64,000 nt of DNA from Rhodococcus coprophilus NBRC 100603 (GCF_001895045.1 NZ_BDAM01000008.1:62001-126000); one strand, 5' to 3'. Positions 47,554 through 57,818 are shown, counted from the stretch's first letter. Program-made: numbers and translations. The notes: generated from the sequence alone by a model not told the origin.

Positions 47554-48093
47554 TCACCGGGCGAGGCGCACCCGAGTGAGAAACCACACCCACAGCATTG
47601 CCCACAGAACACCGAAGACCCAGCCCGCGAGCACGTCCGTCGCCCAGTGCGCGGCGAGATAGAGGCGGGTCAGACCCACCAGCAGCGTGTAGCAGACGAG
47701 CACGACGAGTGCGGCGATCCGCCGGCGATCTCCGCGTGGCCAGGTCCGCACCACGACGACGGCCAGCGCGGTCGCGAGGATGGCGCTCATCATCGCGTGG
47801 CCCGACGGGAACGATTCGGTCTGGATCACGATCAGCCGCTCCGGTTCGGGCGGGCGGGCACGTCCGAACAGGTGCTTCGTCAAGGACATCACCGGCCAGC
47901 CGGTCAGCACGGCGGCACCCACCGGGGTTGCGTCGCTCCGCCGGCCCGCCCGCGCGAGCAGTACCGCAGCGATCAGGGCGAGCACGATCGTGGCGGCGAC
48001 ACCACCGGTGTGGGTGATGCCGGTCATCAGCGTCGTCAGCCACGGCTCACGAAGGGGTACCACCCACTCGAGCACATCGCCGTCGAGGCTCAC
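47554..48093 (-). CDS. PAP2-family phosphatase
   Basis: This 179-residue membrane phosphatase has six helices and the three PAP2 motifs: KHLFGRARPP (motif 1), FPSGHAMM (motif 2) and RLYLAAHWATDVLAG (motif 3), including the catalytic His. It dephosphorylates lipid phosphates or polyprenyl pyrophosphates outside the membrane. It starts at GTG 48093, overlapping the stop of the GHKL ATPase gene by 4 bases; upstream extension in frame is repeat-derived. Confidence 0.88.
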   Translation of the reverse strand: MSLDGDVLEWVVPLREPWLTTLMTGITHTGGVAATIVLALIAAVLLARAGRRSDATPVGAAVLTGWPVMSLTKHLFGRARPPEPERLIVIQTESFPSGHAMMSAILATALAVVVVRTWPRGDRRRIAALVVLVCYTLLVGLTRLYLAAHWATDVLAGWVFGVLWAMLWVWFLTRVRLAR

Positions 48094-50924
48094 GAGCGTG
48101 TGCCACCCCCCGCCGCGGCAGCGTGCGCAGTGCTTACCGCCGCGGCAGCGTGCGCAGTGCTTACCGCCGCGGCAGCGGACGCAAGCCCCTGGACGGTGCT
48201 GTGGGTCGCACCCGACCCGTCGACCCACCAGGAGACGTCGTGCTCACCGGTCAGGGCACCCGAGCAGCGGAGGGTGAGCCTGTCGTGCAGCACGAGCGCA
48301 CCCTTCGGCAGAGGCGCACCTGTGACCACCGTGGCCGCGACGGCGGCGGCCTCACGATCCCATGTCGTCGCCCTGCCCGGCCGGGCCGTCGCCGCGGAGA
48401 GGACAGCGGAGGCGACGGGGAGGTCGAGAAGATCGGCAAGGGCCGTCGCCGTCCCTGCCGCGCCTGTGACGAGCCGGTCCGTAGGAATCACTCCCACCCA
48501 CCACGGCCGGTCGGGGATCAGCGCATCTGCGGCGTCGACCACGGCACCGGACACGGTCCGGACGCCGTCGGGCAGCGTCACGGCGTCGGCCTCGATCGTG
48601 CCGGCAGCGAACGCTTGCGCGAGGGTGGTGTGCGCGGCGACGATCACCGCCGGGGTCGGGCGACGTTCCGGGTCGGCAAGCCTGTCGAGGAGCGTCTGGG
48701 CGAGATCGACGTCCTCGAGGGCGTCAGCGGCGAGACAACTGCGGAACGCCCCGGCGTCAGGATGGGTACACGGGTCGAGCAACCCTTCGAAGGTGGTGTC
48801 GTCGGCCCACCTGTAGTGGCCCAGGCGTTGCCCTTCGAGTGTCGCCTCGTTGCGCAGCCACCACGCGGTGTATCCGGCACGATCGGCGAGCGCCTCGGCG
48901 GTCGCCGGGTCGGAGGCAAGCAGTGCGAGGGCCTGCGCCCACCGGTCCTCGTCGACGAGATCGAGGTCGCGGACCGCTACGAGCGTGTCGGGATCGGCGT
49001 CGACGGTCTCCCACCACAGATCCTCGTCGGGGAGGTTGTGGTCCGGGCCGGTGGGCAGTTCCGCGCGCAGAACGGTGAATCCCCAGCCCACCCCGATCGC
49101 ACGAAGAGCGTCGGCGCCGTACTCGGCGACGAGATCCGGCTCGACGATGCCGAACGGAGCGTCCTCGACGAGGACGCCCGCGAGCGGGGCGTCAGGCAGG
49201 AGCAGTTCGTCCGCAGGGGTGAGTTCACCGTGCGTGTCGGGCAACGGGAGCGCGCCCAGTTCCCGGGGAACGGTGCCCGCGGGCACGTGCGTGACCAGTC
49301 GCAGGACGACGTCGGCGAGCCTTGCTGCCGTGTCGTCGGTCGGATCGTCGATGTCGACGTCCTCGACCGCCGCGACCAGTGCGGGATCGGACAGGAGATC
49401 GGCGGCGCTCACGGTGTCCGCGCCCAGCCGGACGAGCAGCGGATGGGCCGCCTCAGGGTGCACGAGACGAACCCAGGGCAACGCGAGGTCGCGGATCTCG
49501 GGCAGGTCGGAAGCCAGCACGGTCGTACGCGGCCCGGTCACCGTGCGCCCGTCCGAGAGCGGGACCGGGAGGGAGGCGAGTTCTTCCGCGACGACCCCGT
49601 CGACGACGAGCGGCATCAGCGCCTCGTACAACCTGTTCCACCAGCGTGGCTCACGGTCGTGGCCGGAAAGCAGCTCGGTCAGTCGCGCGGGCCCGATGCG
49701 ATGCACGTCCACTGCGGCCAGGGCCGGGGCGTAGCGCGGTGCGCAGAGTGCGGGCACGATCAACCCGGGAACGATGTCGGCGAGCACGTCCGCCAGTTCG
49801 TCGGTGAGCCCGGGGAACGCGACCGCTCGTGAGGGCAGCAGGTCGGCGCCGCCGTCGGCGGCCGGCAACCACGGCGCGCTGCGGAGCTCGTCGAGAATCG
49901 CCGTGCGGAGCCGGTCGTCGGCGTCGCTGCGCGCGAACCCCGGTGTGGGCACGAGGTCGAGCCGCTGGTCGGCGGGCAACGCGGCGACGAACGAGGCATA
50001 ACCTTCGGCCGCCGTCTCGAGGTGCGCTCCCGGCAGCATCCGGCGCCGATCCGGTTGCATCGCCACGTCGGCCACCACGAGTGCCGGCAGCGACAGTTCC
50101 TCGTCGGACCGGGTGGGCGCGCGCAGCACGTCTCGGGAGACGGGCCGCACCCGGTCGCGCACGACCGGCACTAGCCAGCGGGCCGAGGTGCCGCGGTACT
50201 CCCACCAGCGCAGTTCACCGATGCTCACGTCGTACAGCCCGGACGAAAGGCGCGTCTCCGACCGCGTCGTGTCGTGCCCGTCCACGACCACTGTGCGCAG
50301 CGCCGGAAGCTCGAGCAGGACGTCGACCGCCTCGTCGCGGAAGCGTTCGAGCAGTTCCCGGGCGTCGATGCCCGGCCGCAGGTGCAGTACGACTTCTGTG
50401 TCGGTGCCCGCGCGCGGTGCGTCGGCGATCGGCCATGCCAGTCGCAGGGCGGGGATTCCGGCGGTGGGTACCGGCAGACCGTGCTCGCCGAGGAGGTCGC
50501 GTGTACGGGATTCCGAGAACCGGATGGATCCGGTGCGCGAGCGCACCTCGATCTCGTCGGCGACCGAGAGAACGGCGGTGAAGCCCACCCCGAACTGCCC
50601 GACCCCCTGCTTCTTGCTGGACGCGCGCAGCGCCGTCAGGGCATGCACCCCGGCTTCGTCCAGGGGTTCTCCGACGTTGGCCACGTGAAGTGTGTCGCCG
50701 TCGCACCAAATGTGCATCTCACCGGCGATGCCGGCCCGAGTTGCCGCATCGGCGGCGTTCTGGGCGAGTTCGGTGAGAACGCGGTCGCGATAACCCGCGC
50801 GGACGTAGTCGGCTTCGGTGGCGGCGTCTTCACGCAGCCGGGTGGGAGACGACCGCCACGCCGCGACGATGCCGTCGCGGAGCGCCGCGGTGCCGAACGG
50901 GTCCGCGGAGTCGGGGCGCGGCAC
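48090..50924 (-). CDS. Sacsin-like GHKL ATPase of unknown function
   Basis: This 944-residue protein has a Hsp90/sacsin-type ATPase domain in the first 250 residues: ELAQNAADAA (N box, 52-61), ANVGEPLDEAG (G1-like) and GVGQFGVGF (G2, 107-115). The remaining 700 residues match no domain known to me and end in an Ala-rich repeat. GTG 50924 directly follows the DUF3027 stop and is preferred to an ATG at 50969, whose extension uses AGA and AAA codons rare here. It is coupled to the PAP2 gene. A chaperone-like or DNA-mismatch-like role is possible; nothing specific can be assigned. Confidence 0.82.
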   Translation of the reverse strand: MPRPDSADPFGTAALRDGIVAAWRSSPTRLREDAATEADYVRAGYRDRVLTELAQNAADAATRAGIAGEMHIWCDGDTLHVANVGEPLDEAGVHALTALRASSKKQGVGQFGVGFTAVLSVADEIEVRSRTGSIRFSESRTRDLLGEHGLPVPTAGIPALRLAWPIADAPRAGTDTEVVLHLRPGIDARELLERFRDEAVDVLLELPALRTVVVDGHDTTRSETRLSSGLYDVSIGELRWWEYRGTSARWLVPVVRDRVRPVSRDVLRAPTRSDEELSLPALVVADVAMQPDRRRMLPGAHLETAAEGYASFVAALPADQRLDLVPTPGFARSDADDRLRTAILDELRSAPWLPAADGGADLLPSRAVAFPGLTDELADVLADIVPGLIVPALCAPRYAPALAAVDVHRIGPARLTELLSGHDREPRWWNRLYEALMPLVVDGVVAEELASLPVPLSDGRTVTGPRTTVLASDLPEIRDLALPWVRLVHPEAAHPLLVRLGADTVSAADLLSDPALVAAVEDVDIDDPTDDTAARLADVVLRLVTHVPAGTVPRELGALPLPDTHGELTPADELLLPDAPLAGVLVEDAPFGIVEPDLVAEYGADALRAIGVGWGFTVLRAELPTGPDHNLPDEDLWWETVDADPDTLVAVRDLDLVDEDRWAQALALLASDPATAEALADRAGYTAWWLRNEATLEGQRLGHYRWADDTTFEGLLDPCTHPDAGAFRSCLAADALEDVDLAQTLLDRLADPERRPTPAVIVAAHTTLAQAFAAGTIEADAVTLPDGVRTVSGAVVDAADALIPDRPWWVGVIPTDRLVTGAAGTATALADLLDLPVASAVLSAATARPGRATTWDREAAAVAATVVTGAPLPKGALVLHDRLTLRCSGALTGEHDVSWWVDGSGATHSTVQGLASAAAAVSTAHAAAAVSTAHAAAAGGGTRS
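48111..48177. repeat. 27-bp tandem repeat, 2.5 copies, in coding sequence
   Basis: Two identical 27-base units (48111-48137 and 48138-48164) and a 13-base partial third follow each other. They lie in the last 30 codons of the GHKL ATPase gene and encode AAAAVSTAH-like nonapeptides in frame. Copy number could vary between strains without breaking the frame. Confidence 0.9.
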
Positions 50925-50925
50925 G

Positions 50926-51972
50926 TCAGTCGGTCTGCCCGGTCGCGTCGTTTTTCTCGGCGGTGTCATCCTGCACCGCGGTCTCCACCGCCGTCGCGGC
51001 AGCGTCTTCGGGCGCAGTCTCTTCCGGCGTGGTGTCTTGCGGCGCGGTGTTTTCCGATGAGGTCGCTTCCGGCGCCGTGGTCTTCGACGCGGTCATCGCG
51101 GTGTCGTCTACTGCCGCGGTGTCCTCGGTAACAGCAGTTTCGTCTTGCGCCGCGGTGTCGTCCTTCTCCGCGGTCTCGGTACGGGGGCGCGGAATCTCCA
51201 CGATCTCGACGGCAGCGTCGTCGTACGCCGAGTACTGCGGCGAGCCGGCACCGGTGGGAAGGGTCGTATCCGAATGCGCGCCACATCCGTATTCGGCGTG
51301 CACGACGTGCCCGTCTGCGGCGAATTCGTTTCCGCACACTCCGAACGCCGCACGCAGCGATCCGCCGAGCGGGAGGTAGAAACCGCACAGGCCGCACGTG
51401 GAGGGGGCCGCCTTTGCCATCTCCGAATTCGGTCCGTAATCGCTCTCGTACCACCGCTGGGCATCTTCGAGGCGGCCTTCGAAGCTCATCACCTGTTTGC
51501 GGCCCAGCCCGATTTCGAGGGCCGTCTCGTCGACCTCCGGGTCGCCGGACTGCACATAGCCGGGCACGAGCCTGGGGTCGCCCGGAAGCGGCGCGAGCAG
51601 GTCACCCGGTCCGAGATCGCCCGGCCGGATCCGCTCGTTCCACGGCACCCATGCGGGCGCGACCAGCGAATCGGGACCGGGCAGCAGGACGAGTTCGCTG
51701 AGCGTCACGTGGTCCGCTCCCGGGACCGCGGCGACCACGACGGCCCATTGCCATCCGCGGTAGCCGGGAAGTTCCGCCGTGAAACGGTGTGTTGCCGCGT
51801 TCTCGTTCTCGAAGGTCACGCCGAGATAGGCACCGATTCCGCCTTCCCCGAGTTCGACGAGCGCGGACCGGGCGACGTCGACGGCACCTGCGAGCAGAGA
51901 TCGCACCGCAGGGTCGACCGCAGGGTCCGTACCGGGGGCAGTGGCAGAAGGCGCAGCACTCACGCAGCCCAT
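50926..51972 (-). CDS. DUF3027 family protein
   Basis: This 348-residue protein corresponds to Rv0877. The conserved core (about residues 20-260) has GAYLGVTFENENAATHRF, GWQWAVVVAAVPGADHVTLSELVLLPG and a Cys cluster CGLCGFYLPLGGSLRAAFGVCGNE that may bind zinc. The last 90 residues are a low-complexity acidic tail of Thr, Ala, Asp and Glu. It starts at ATG 51972 (GTG 51963 is possible). It is the first gene of the operon with the GHKL ATPase and PAP2 phosphatase. The function is unknown. Confidence 0.85.
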   Translation of the reverse strand: MGCVSAAPSATAPGTDPAVDPAVRSLLAGAVDVARSALVELGEGGIGAYLGVTFENENAATHRFTAELPGYRGWQWAVVVAAVPGADHVTLSELVLLPGPDSLVAPAWVPWNERIRPGDLGPGDLLAPLPGDPRLVPGYVQSGDPEVDETALEIGLGRKQVMSFEGRLEDAQRWYESDYGPNSEMAKAAPSTCGLCGFYLPLGGSLRAAFGVCGNEFAADGHVVHAEYGCGAHSDTTLPTGAGSPQYSAYDDAAVEIVEIPRPRTETAEKDDTAAQDETAVTEDTAAVDDTAMTASKTTAPEATSSENTAPQDTTPEETAPEDAAATAVETAVQDDTAEKNDATGQTD

Positions 51973-52034
51973 TCTGCCGCACCAGCCCGGCGACGCGCCC
52001 CCGGGTAGCGGGAACCTGATGCCATGATGAGCGC

Positions 52035-52856
52035 GTGCGCCGCCTTTTCCTCTTCGCCACGCTCGCCCTGACGGCGTGCACAGCAACGGTGGGATGTGCG
52101 GACCGGCAGATCGCGGAACCGGGCCCACCGGCAGAACAGCTCCGGGTGGAGGTCGTCGCAACCCATCCGCACGACCCCGGCGCGTTCACCCAGGGACTCG
52201 AAGTGGACGGGAACGAACTGCTGGAAGGGACCGGCCTCGAAGGGCGGTCATGGCTTTCGGCCCGCCCGATCGACACCTCGGATGTGCCGGCGATGATCGC
52301 GCAGTCCGACCGCGCCCGCGTCGATCTCGACGACGATCTGTTCGGTGAGGGCATCACCGTCACCGGCGATACCGTCTGGCAGCTGACATGGCAGGACGGC
52401 GTCGCGCTCGCCCGCGACCGGGACACGCTCGCCGAACGCCGCCGGGTCGGCATCGACGGAGAGGGCTGGGGACTGTGCGCCCGCTCGGAGGATCTGGTGA
52501 TGAGCGACGGATCCGCGGAGCTGACCTTCCGTGACCCGGTCACCTTCGCCGAACGCGACCGCGTCACCGTGCATCGCGACGGGCGCGCGGTGCCGCAGCT
52601 CAACGAACTCGAATGTGCCGACGACGGAACGGTCTACGCGAACGTGTGGAAGACCGATGAGATCCTCCGCATCGATCCCGCGACCGGGCGGGTGGAGGCG
52701 CAGATCGACGCGTCTGCCTTGCGCGACGAGTTACCGGACGGGGTCTCCGGTGACATCGACGTCCTCAACGGGATCGCACAGATTCCGGGCACGGACCGCT
52801 TTCTGGTGACAGGCAAGTACTGGCCGTCACTGTTCGAAGTGCGGTTCGTAGCGTGA
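52035..52856 (+). CDS. Glutaminyl-peptide cyclotransferase (bacterial Q-cyclase), lipoprotein
   Basis: This 273-residue protein starts with a signal peptide and a Cys (LALTACTATVGCADR) fit for lipid modification. The mature part is a five-bladed beta-propeller of the bacterial/plant Q-cyclase family: HDPGAFTQGLEVDGNELLEGTGLEGRSWL, VTGDTVWQLTW, WGLCARSEDLVMSDGSAELTF, LNELE, NGIAQIPGTDRFLVTGKYWP. It forms pyroglutamate at protein N-termini. The GTG at 52035 is the start. It is divergent from the DUF3027 operon. Confidence 0.87.
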   Translation: MRRLFLFATLALTACTATVGCADRQIAEPGPPAEQLRVEVVATHPHDPGAFTQGLEVDGNELLEGTGLEGRSWLSARPIDTSDVPAMIAQSDRARVDLDDDLFGEGITVTGDTVWQLTWQDGVALARDRDTLAERRRVGIDGEGWGLCARSEDLVMSDGSAELTFRDPVTFAERDRVTVHRDGRAVPQLNELECADDGTVYANVWKTDEILRIDPATGRVEAQIDASALRDELPDGVSGDIDVLNGIAQIPGTDRFLVTGKYWPSLFEVRFVA

Positions 52857-52953
52857 TCGCATACGCAGAGGCGGGGAGCGCGCCGCCACCGGTGGACGAC
52901 CGGACCCCATGCCCGCCTGCACGCAAGGGGTCTCGTGGTGAAGAATCGGTGAC

Positions 52954-54636
52954 GTGACCGAGCCGGACGAGCAACCTACCCCCGACAGGGCGGGCGGCCG
53001 TGCCCCGGGATCCCGGCATCCGGGGTACAGCAACTATCCGCCGCCTCGGCGTGTCTCGGGACGACGCACGCCGCTTCCTCCGCTTCACCCCGTCGACGAC
53101 GCCGCCCGGCCACCGGCCGGAGCGAGGGCGGCGGACGCCCGGAGTACCGATCGGCCTTCGTCCGACGCGTCACCGCGGGCTCCGCGGATCCCCCGCAAGC
53201 TCACCGTCACCCGGGTCGCCGCGCTGCGCAGCCGGGAACTGACCCACAAGGGCATCGCGACCTTCAGGCGGGCCGCGACGGCGGACGGAGCAGACAAGTC
53301 GGGTCTGACCGCCCTGACTTACGCGACGATGGCGAATTTCGCCTCCGACGCGGCCATTGCGGTTGCGCTCGCGAACACCCTGTTCTTCTCGGCGGCGACC
53401 GGCGAGGACAAGACGAAAGTCGCCCTTTATCTGCTCATCACCATCGCGCCCTTCGCGATCATCGCCCCGCTGATCGGGCCGTTGCTCGACAGGCTGCAGC
53501 ACGGGCGTCGACTCGCGCTGGCGACGTCGTTCGCGCTGCGTGCGGTGCTCGCGGTAACCCTCGTGTTCAACTTCGACAGCTGGGCGCTGTATCCCGCGGC
53601 GCTGGCGATGATGGTGCTGAGCAAATCGTTCGCCGTGCTCAAATCCGCCGTGACGCCCCGGGTGCTGCCACCGGAAATCGACCTCGTGCGGGTCAATTCC
53701 CGCCTGACCGTCTTCGGCCTGGTGGGCGGCACCATCGGTGCGGGCGCGGTCGCTGCGGCCGCTGCATGGGCGTTCGGTTCGTCCGGTGCGTTGTGGCTCT
53801 GCGCCGCCATCGCCGCTTTCGGCGCCTATCTCAGCATGCGGATTCCCGCGTGGGTGGAGGTCACCGAAGGCGAAGTGCCTGCGACGCTGTCGTACCGGGG
53901 TTCGGAGGCACCCACCGAGGTGCTCGACACGAGAACCGAAGTCATTTACTCCGGCAACGGCAAACGCAAGCAGCCCCTGGGCAGGACGGTGGTGACCGGA
54001 CTCTGGGGCAACGGCACGATCCGGGTTCTCACCGGTTTCCTCACGTTGTTCATGGCGTTCGTCGCGAAAGCGCACACCGACCACGATCCGATCATGCAAG
54101 CGGCGACCCTCGGTCTGGTCGGCGCCGCGGCCGCGATCGGCAACTTCGCCGGCAATGCGACAGGCGCGCGGTTGATGCTGGGGCGGCCCGCGCTCATCGT
54201 CGTGCGTTGCGCCGCTGCCGTGGTGGTCGTGGCCGCAATCGTCGCCGCGACCGATCATGTGCTCGCAGCGGCGCTTGCGGCGTTGGTCGCCGCTTGCGCG
54301 AGCGCGCTGGCAAAAGTGTCGCTGGACGCGTCGCTGCAACAGGACCTGCCCGAAGAGTCGATCGCATCCGGATTCGGCCGTTCCGAAACCGTGCTTCAGC
54401 TCAGCTGGGTCTTCGGCGGCGCGCTCGGCGTACTGCTCCCCACCGAATTGTGGCTGGGTTTCTCCGTGGTCACGGTGATCCTGATCGCCGGTTTCGTGCA
54501 GACACTGCTCACATACCGTGGGGGGACGCTCCTGCCGGGATTCGGCGGACGCAGACCAGAACATGTCTCCACCGAGACAGGCACCGGACGGACCGTTCGT
54601 CCCGGTGGACACGCAACCGGAAATGGGAATCGATGA
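52954..54636 (+). CDS. MFS-like membrane transporter (Rv0876c-like)
   Basis: This 560-residue protein has a long disordered, Pro/Arg-rich cytoplasmic N-terminus (residues 1-95) followed by about 12 helices. Its match is Rv0876c, an MFS-like protein of unknown substrate. Segments such as ALTYATMANFASDAAIAVALANTLFFSAATGEDKTKVALYLL mark the start of the membrane part. The GTG at 52954 follows a weak GGTGA. It overlaps the DUF2771 gene by 4 bases, as in mycobacteria (Rv0876c-Rv0875c). Confidence 0.87.
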   Translation: MTEPDEQPTPDRAGGRAPGSRHPGYSNYPPPRRVSGRRTPLPPLHPVDDAARPPAGARAADARSTDRPSSDASPRAPRIPRKLTVTRVAALRSRELTHKGIATFRRAATADGADKSGLTALTYATMANFASDAAIAVALANTLFFSAATGEDKTKVALYLLITIAPFAIIAPLIGPLLDRLQHGRRLALATSFALRAVLAVTLVFNFDSWALYPAALAMMVLSKSFAVLKSAVTPRVLPPEIDLVRVNSRLTVFGLVGGTIGAGAVAAAAAWAFGSSGALWLCAAIAAFGAYLSMRIPAWVEVTEGEVPATLSYRGSEAPTEVLDTRTEVIYSGNGKRKQPLGRTVVTGLWGNGTIRVLTGFLTLFMAFVAKAHTDHDPIMQAATLGLVGAAAAIGNFAGNATGARLMLGRPALIVVRCAAAVVVVAAIVAATDHVLAAALAALVAACASALAKVSLDASLQQDLPEESIASGFGRSETVLQLSWVFGGALGVLLPTELWLGFSVVTVILIAGFVQTLLTYRGGTLLPGFGGRRPEHVSTETGTGRTVRPGGHATGNGNR

Positions 54637-55127
54637 ACCTGCAAGCTCGGACGAAGAAGACGATCGCACTGATCGCGGGGGCCCTCGTGGTCGTCGCGGC
54701 GGTCTTCACCGCGGTGGTGTGGAAGCTCGTCGACTCGGCCGAGCCCACGCCGCCCCAGGTCACTGCGTACGCAGCCGGGACCTCGGTGACGGCGAACCCG
54801 ACGCAGTACTGCAACCTCTACCTCGAGGATTGCGTCGAGCAGGAGATCACGACGCTCGACGTGCCCGCGGGTTACCCGCTCCAGCTGTCGGTCCCCGCGG
54901 AGATCGCCGACGCGCCGTGGCGGCTCATCGTGGTGTACGGCGACACCGAGACCGGGCAGACGTACTTGGACGGCGTGATGTTCGAGTCCGGCGCGCAGCG
55001 CGCGGTCACCGTCCCGAGCGACCCGTCGATGCAGTTGCTCGGTGTCGAGATCCAGCTTCCGTCGGCTGTCGTCGACGAAGCGGGCGAACCGATCGCGCAC
55101 GCCGTGTGGGCCATCCAGACCTTCTGA
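54633..55127 (+). CDS. DUF2771 exported/anchored protein (Rv0875c-like)
   Basis: This 164-residue protein has an N-terminal anchor helix (residues 10-33) and an extracytoplasmic domain with two Cys residues close together (YCNLYLEDCVEQE), probably a disulfide. The rest is beta-rich. It is the DUF2771 family member paired with the MFS-like protein by an ATGA overlap. Coupling suggests that the two act as one unit. The gene ends before a strong hairpin. Confidence 0.85.
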   Translation: MNLQARTKKTIALIAGALVVVAAVFTAVVWKLVDSAEPTPPQVTAYAAGTSVTANPTQYCNLYLEDCVEQEITTLDVPAGYPLQLSVPAEIADAPWRLIVVYGDTETGQTYLDGVMFESGAQRAVTVPSDPSMQLLGVEIQLPSAVVDEAGEPIAHAVWAIQTF

Positions 55128-55151
55128 CCGGAACTCGAAGCCCCGAACGAC

Positions 55152-55192
55152 CGATGGCGCGTGGGTCCGGAATCCGGACCCACGCGCCATCG
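55152..55192. terminator. Long perfect hairpin, bidirectional terminator
   Basis: A near-perfect palindrome: the 20 bases 55152-55171 are complementary to 55173-55192, giving about 18 paired bases and a tight loop. It lies between the convergent DUF2771 and cold-shock genes. Confidence 0.85.
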
Positions 55193-55203
55193 TGTTCAGC
55201 AGA

Positions 55204-55620
55204 TCAGTGATCGAGCTCGCGGGCGATGGCTCGCATGACCTCGGAGATCGTCTGCCCGGCCTTGCGGTCCGGGTAGCGACCGCGCTGCAGGTTCGGCTGG
55301 ACCGTCGCCTCGAGCAGCTTGATCATGTCTTCGACCATGCCGTGCAACTCGTCGGGCGAGCGCCGCTGCTTCTGTTGCGGTGCCGACTCCCGGCGGCCGG
55401 CGTTCTGGCGGAGTGTCGGCTGCTCGAGCAGTTCGACCTTGAGCGCTTGCGGGCCGCGGCGTCCGACGGCCATACCGAATTCGACGCGCTGCCCGGGCTT
55501 GAGCGCCTCGACGCCTTCGGGCAGCGCGGAGGCGCGGACGTAGACGTCCTCACCGTCGTCCTGGGACAGGAATCCGAATCCCTTTTCGACGTCGTACCAC
55601 TTCACCTTGCCGGTTGGCAC
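55204..55620 (-). CDS. cspB: Cold-shock domain protein (CspB-like, long form)
   Basis: This 138-residue protein has an N-terminal cold-shock domain (residues 1-68) with the nucleic-acid binding motifs KGFGFLSQ and DVYVR. A C-terminal half of about 65 residues ([32 protein letters not shown]) is conserved with Rv0871 and absent from classical 67-residue cold-shock proteins. GTG 55620 ([10 protein letters not shown]) is taken because GAGGAG lies 12 bases upstream; GTG 55629 is an alternative. Confidence 0.9.
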   Translation of the reverse strand: MPTGKVKWYDVEKGFGFLSQDDGEDVYVRASALPEGVEALKPGQRVEFGMAVGRRGPQALKVELLEQPTLRQNAGRRESAPQQKQRRSPDELHGMVEDMIKLLEATVQPNLQRGRYPDRKAGQTISEVMRAIARELDH

Positions 55621-55780
55621 CGCGCTCACCCGCTCCTCGACAGCCGCGCCCCGTGGGCACGCGTGGATTGCACAACAACTGGACATGCACAACGCGCCCC
55701 GACTCGGATGGAGCGGGACGCGTAGACGATTGCCAGTGTACCCCGAGTCATTTGCCCGGTTCCGTTCGCAGAGGACTACC

Positions 55781-56032
55781 GTGGAAGGCGTGGGTACTTC
55801 TTCCTCCGCTTCCTCCAAAGCTCCCGGCAACGGCCTCCTCAAGGCCGCCGTTGCGTGTTTCGTCGTCGGTGTCGTCGCAGTCGTCGCCATCTTCCTGGTC
55901 CCTGCGCTGACGGACGGAACGCCGGGCCTGCTGCTGTATCTGCTCACGCTCGCGTGGCCGCTCGGTTTCGCCCTGGCTGTCGCATTCGCCCTGAAGTCGG
56001 GCCGTCGCGCCCGGGACGGAAGGAACACATGA
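55781..56032 (+). CDS. Small two-helix membrane protein
   Basis: This 83-residue protein has a Ser/Lys-rich start and two transmembrane helices (about residues 20-42 and 50-70), then a basic tail. The GTG at 55781 has GAGGA 5 bases upstream; GTG 55790 is the alternative. It overlaps the YccF gene by ATGA. The domain is not recognised with certainty. It is divergent from the cold-shock gene. Confidence 0.72.
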   Translation: MEGVGTSSSASSKAPGNGLLKAAVACFVVGVVAVVAIFLVPALTDGTPGLLLYLLTLAWPLGFALAVAFALKSGRRARDGRNT

Positions 56033-56421
56033 GGATTCTGCTCAACATCATCTGGCTGATCTTCGGTGGCCTGTGGCTCGCGCTCGGCTACTTCGTGGCC
56101 GGCGTGATCTGCTGCATCCTCATCATCACGATCCCCTTCGGGATCGCGTCGTTCCGGATCGGCGTCTATGCGCTGTGGCCGTTCGGCAAAACGACCGTCG
56201 AAAAGCCCGGTGCAGGTGCCGCGTCACTGATCGGAAACGTCATCTGGATCCTCGTGGCGGGTATCTGGCTGGCGATCGCCCACATCACCACTGCAGTCGC
56301 CATGGCGATCACGATCATCGGCATTCCCCTCGCCGTCGCCAACCTGAAAATGGTCCCGATCTCGCTGATGCCTCTCGGCAGGGAAATCGTTTCGGTGGAC
56401 GCACGCCCCCAGTACATGTGA
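56029..56421 (+). CDS. YccF domain membrane protein (Rv0870c-like)
   Basis: This 130-residue protein carries two YccF repeats, each with a hydrophobic helix pair and a basic-aromatic segment: [40 protein letters not shown] and, in the second half, [40 protein letters not shown]. It matches Rv0870c. The function is unknown. Its stop codon lies inside a CRP-type palindrome that belongs to the next gene. Confidence 0.88.
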   Translation: MRILLNIIWLIFGGLWLALGYFVAGVICCILIITIPFGIASFRIGVYALWPFGKTTVEKPGAGAASLIGNVIWILVAGIWLAIAHITTAVAMAITIIGIPLAVANLKMVPISLMPLGREIVSVDARPQYM

Positions 56422-56432
56422 GCTTTGTCACA
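56417..56432. promoter_or_regulatory. Perfect CRP-type binding site upstream of rpf gene
   Basis: TGTGA-N6-TCACA (spacer GCTTTG) is an exact match to the CRP consensus used by mycobacterial and corynebacterial Crp/GlxR. It overlaps the stop codon of the YccF gene and lies 478 bases upstream of the rpf start, whose leader is long. In M. tuberculosis, CRP (Rv3676) is reported to control rpfA, which supports the assignment. Confidence 0.7.
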
Positions 56433-56594
56433 TAACGGTGCAGTAACGAACAAGGCTCGAAAGAGGATTAAGTCCCGCCGCCCGTGGCTACCTGCACGTT
56501 CGTTCCCGTGACCTTTTCATTACCCATTCTGTGACGCGCCCAGTCGCGCGTTATCAAATGGTGACACTCGACCATCGAACAGTTACGGTCATGA

Positions 56595-57500
<906 letters not shown>

Positions 57501-57517
57501 TTTCCACAAAGTCGGCA

Positions 57518-57553
57518 AAAGAGCCCCGCACCGATGCCGGTGCGGGGCTCTTT
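57518..57553 (+). terminator. Intrinsic terminator of the rpf gene
   Basis: A perfect 16-bp stem (AAAGAGCCCCGCACCG at 57518-57533 and its complement at 57538-57553) with a 4-base loop, starting 18 bases after the stop codon and ending in CTTT. Confidence 0.88.
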
Positions 57554-57629
57554 GCTGTGCCGTGCGGGCGAACGAGTCGTCCACCTCCGGTACGCCCGGC
57601 CCCTTCCGGAGCCGGGCTCGATCGAAGAA

Positions 57630-57818
57630 TCAGCGGTTGATGACCGTCCGGGGATGCGTGTAGGGCAGGTCCTCGACCGGCAGAGGGAAGTGCATGTCCT
57701 CGCCGTAGGGCGAGAGCGGGCCGGTGCGCGTGGAGGACAGCTCGGTGACCGCATGGTCTCCGTCCGCCAGCTCCGGCCATCCGCGGTCGACGTACTGTTT
57801 CTTCGAAGAGGTAGCCAT
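57630..57818 (-). CDS. Small hypothetical protein, 62 residues
   Basis: This protein begins [21 protein letters not shown] and ends [17 protein letters not shown]. It is hydrophilic, with no helix or signal segment. It lies between rpfA and the Rv0862c-like gene, on the opposite strand. GAAGAGG lies close upstream of ATG 57818. It looks conserved in sequence style (good codon usage) but no family is recognised. Confidence 0.68.
   Translation of the reverse strand: MATSSKKQYVDRGWPELADGDHAVTELSSTRTGPLSPYGEDMHFPLPVEDLPYTHPRTVINR

Noticed and set aside
50925-50969. ATG 50969 as the start of the GHKL ATPase
   Set aside because: It would overlap the DUF3027 gene by 44 bases and the extra codons include AGA and AAA, rare in this genome.
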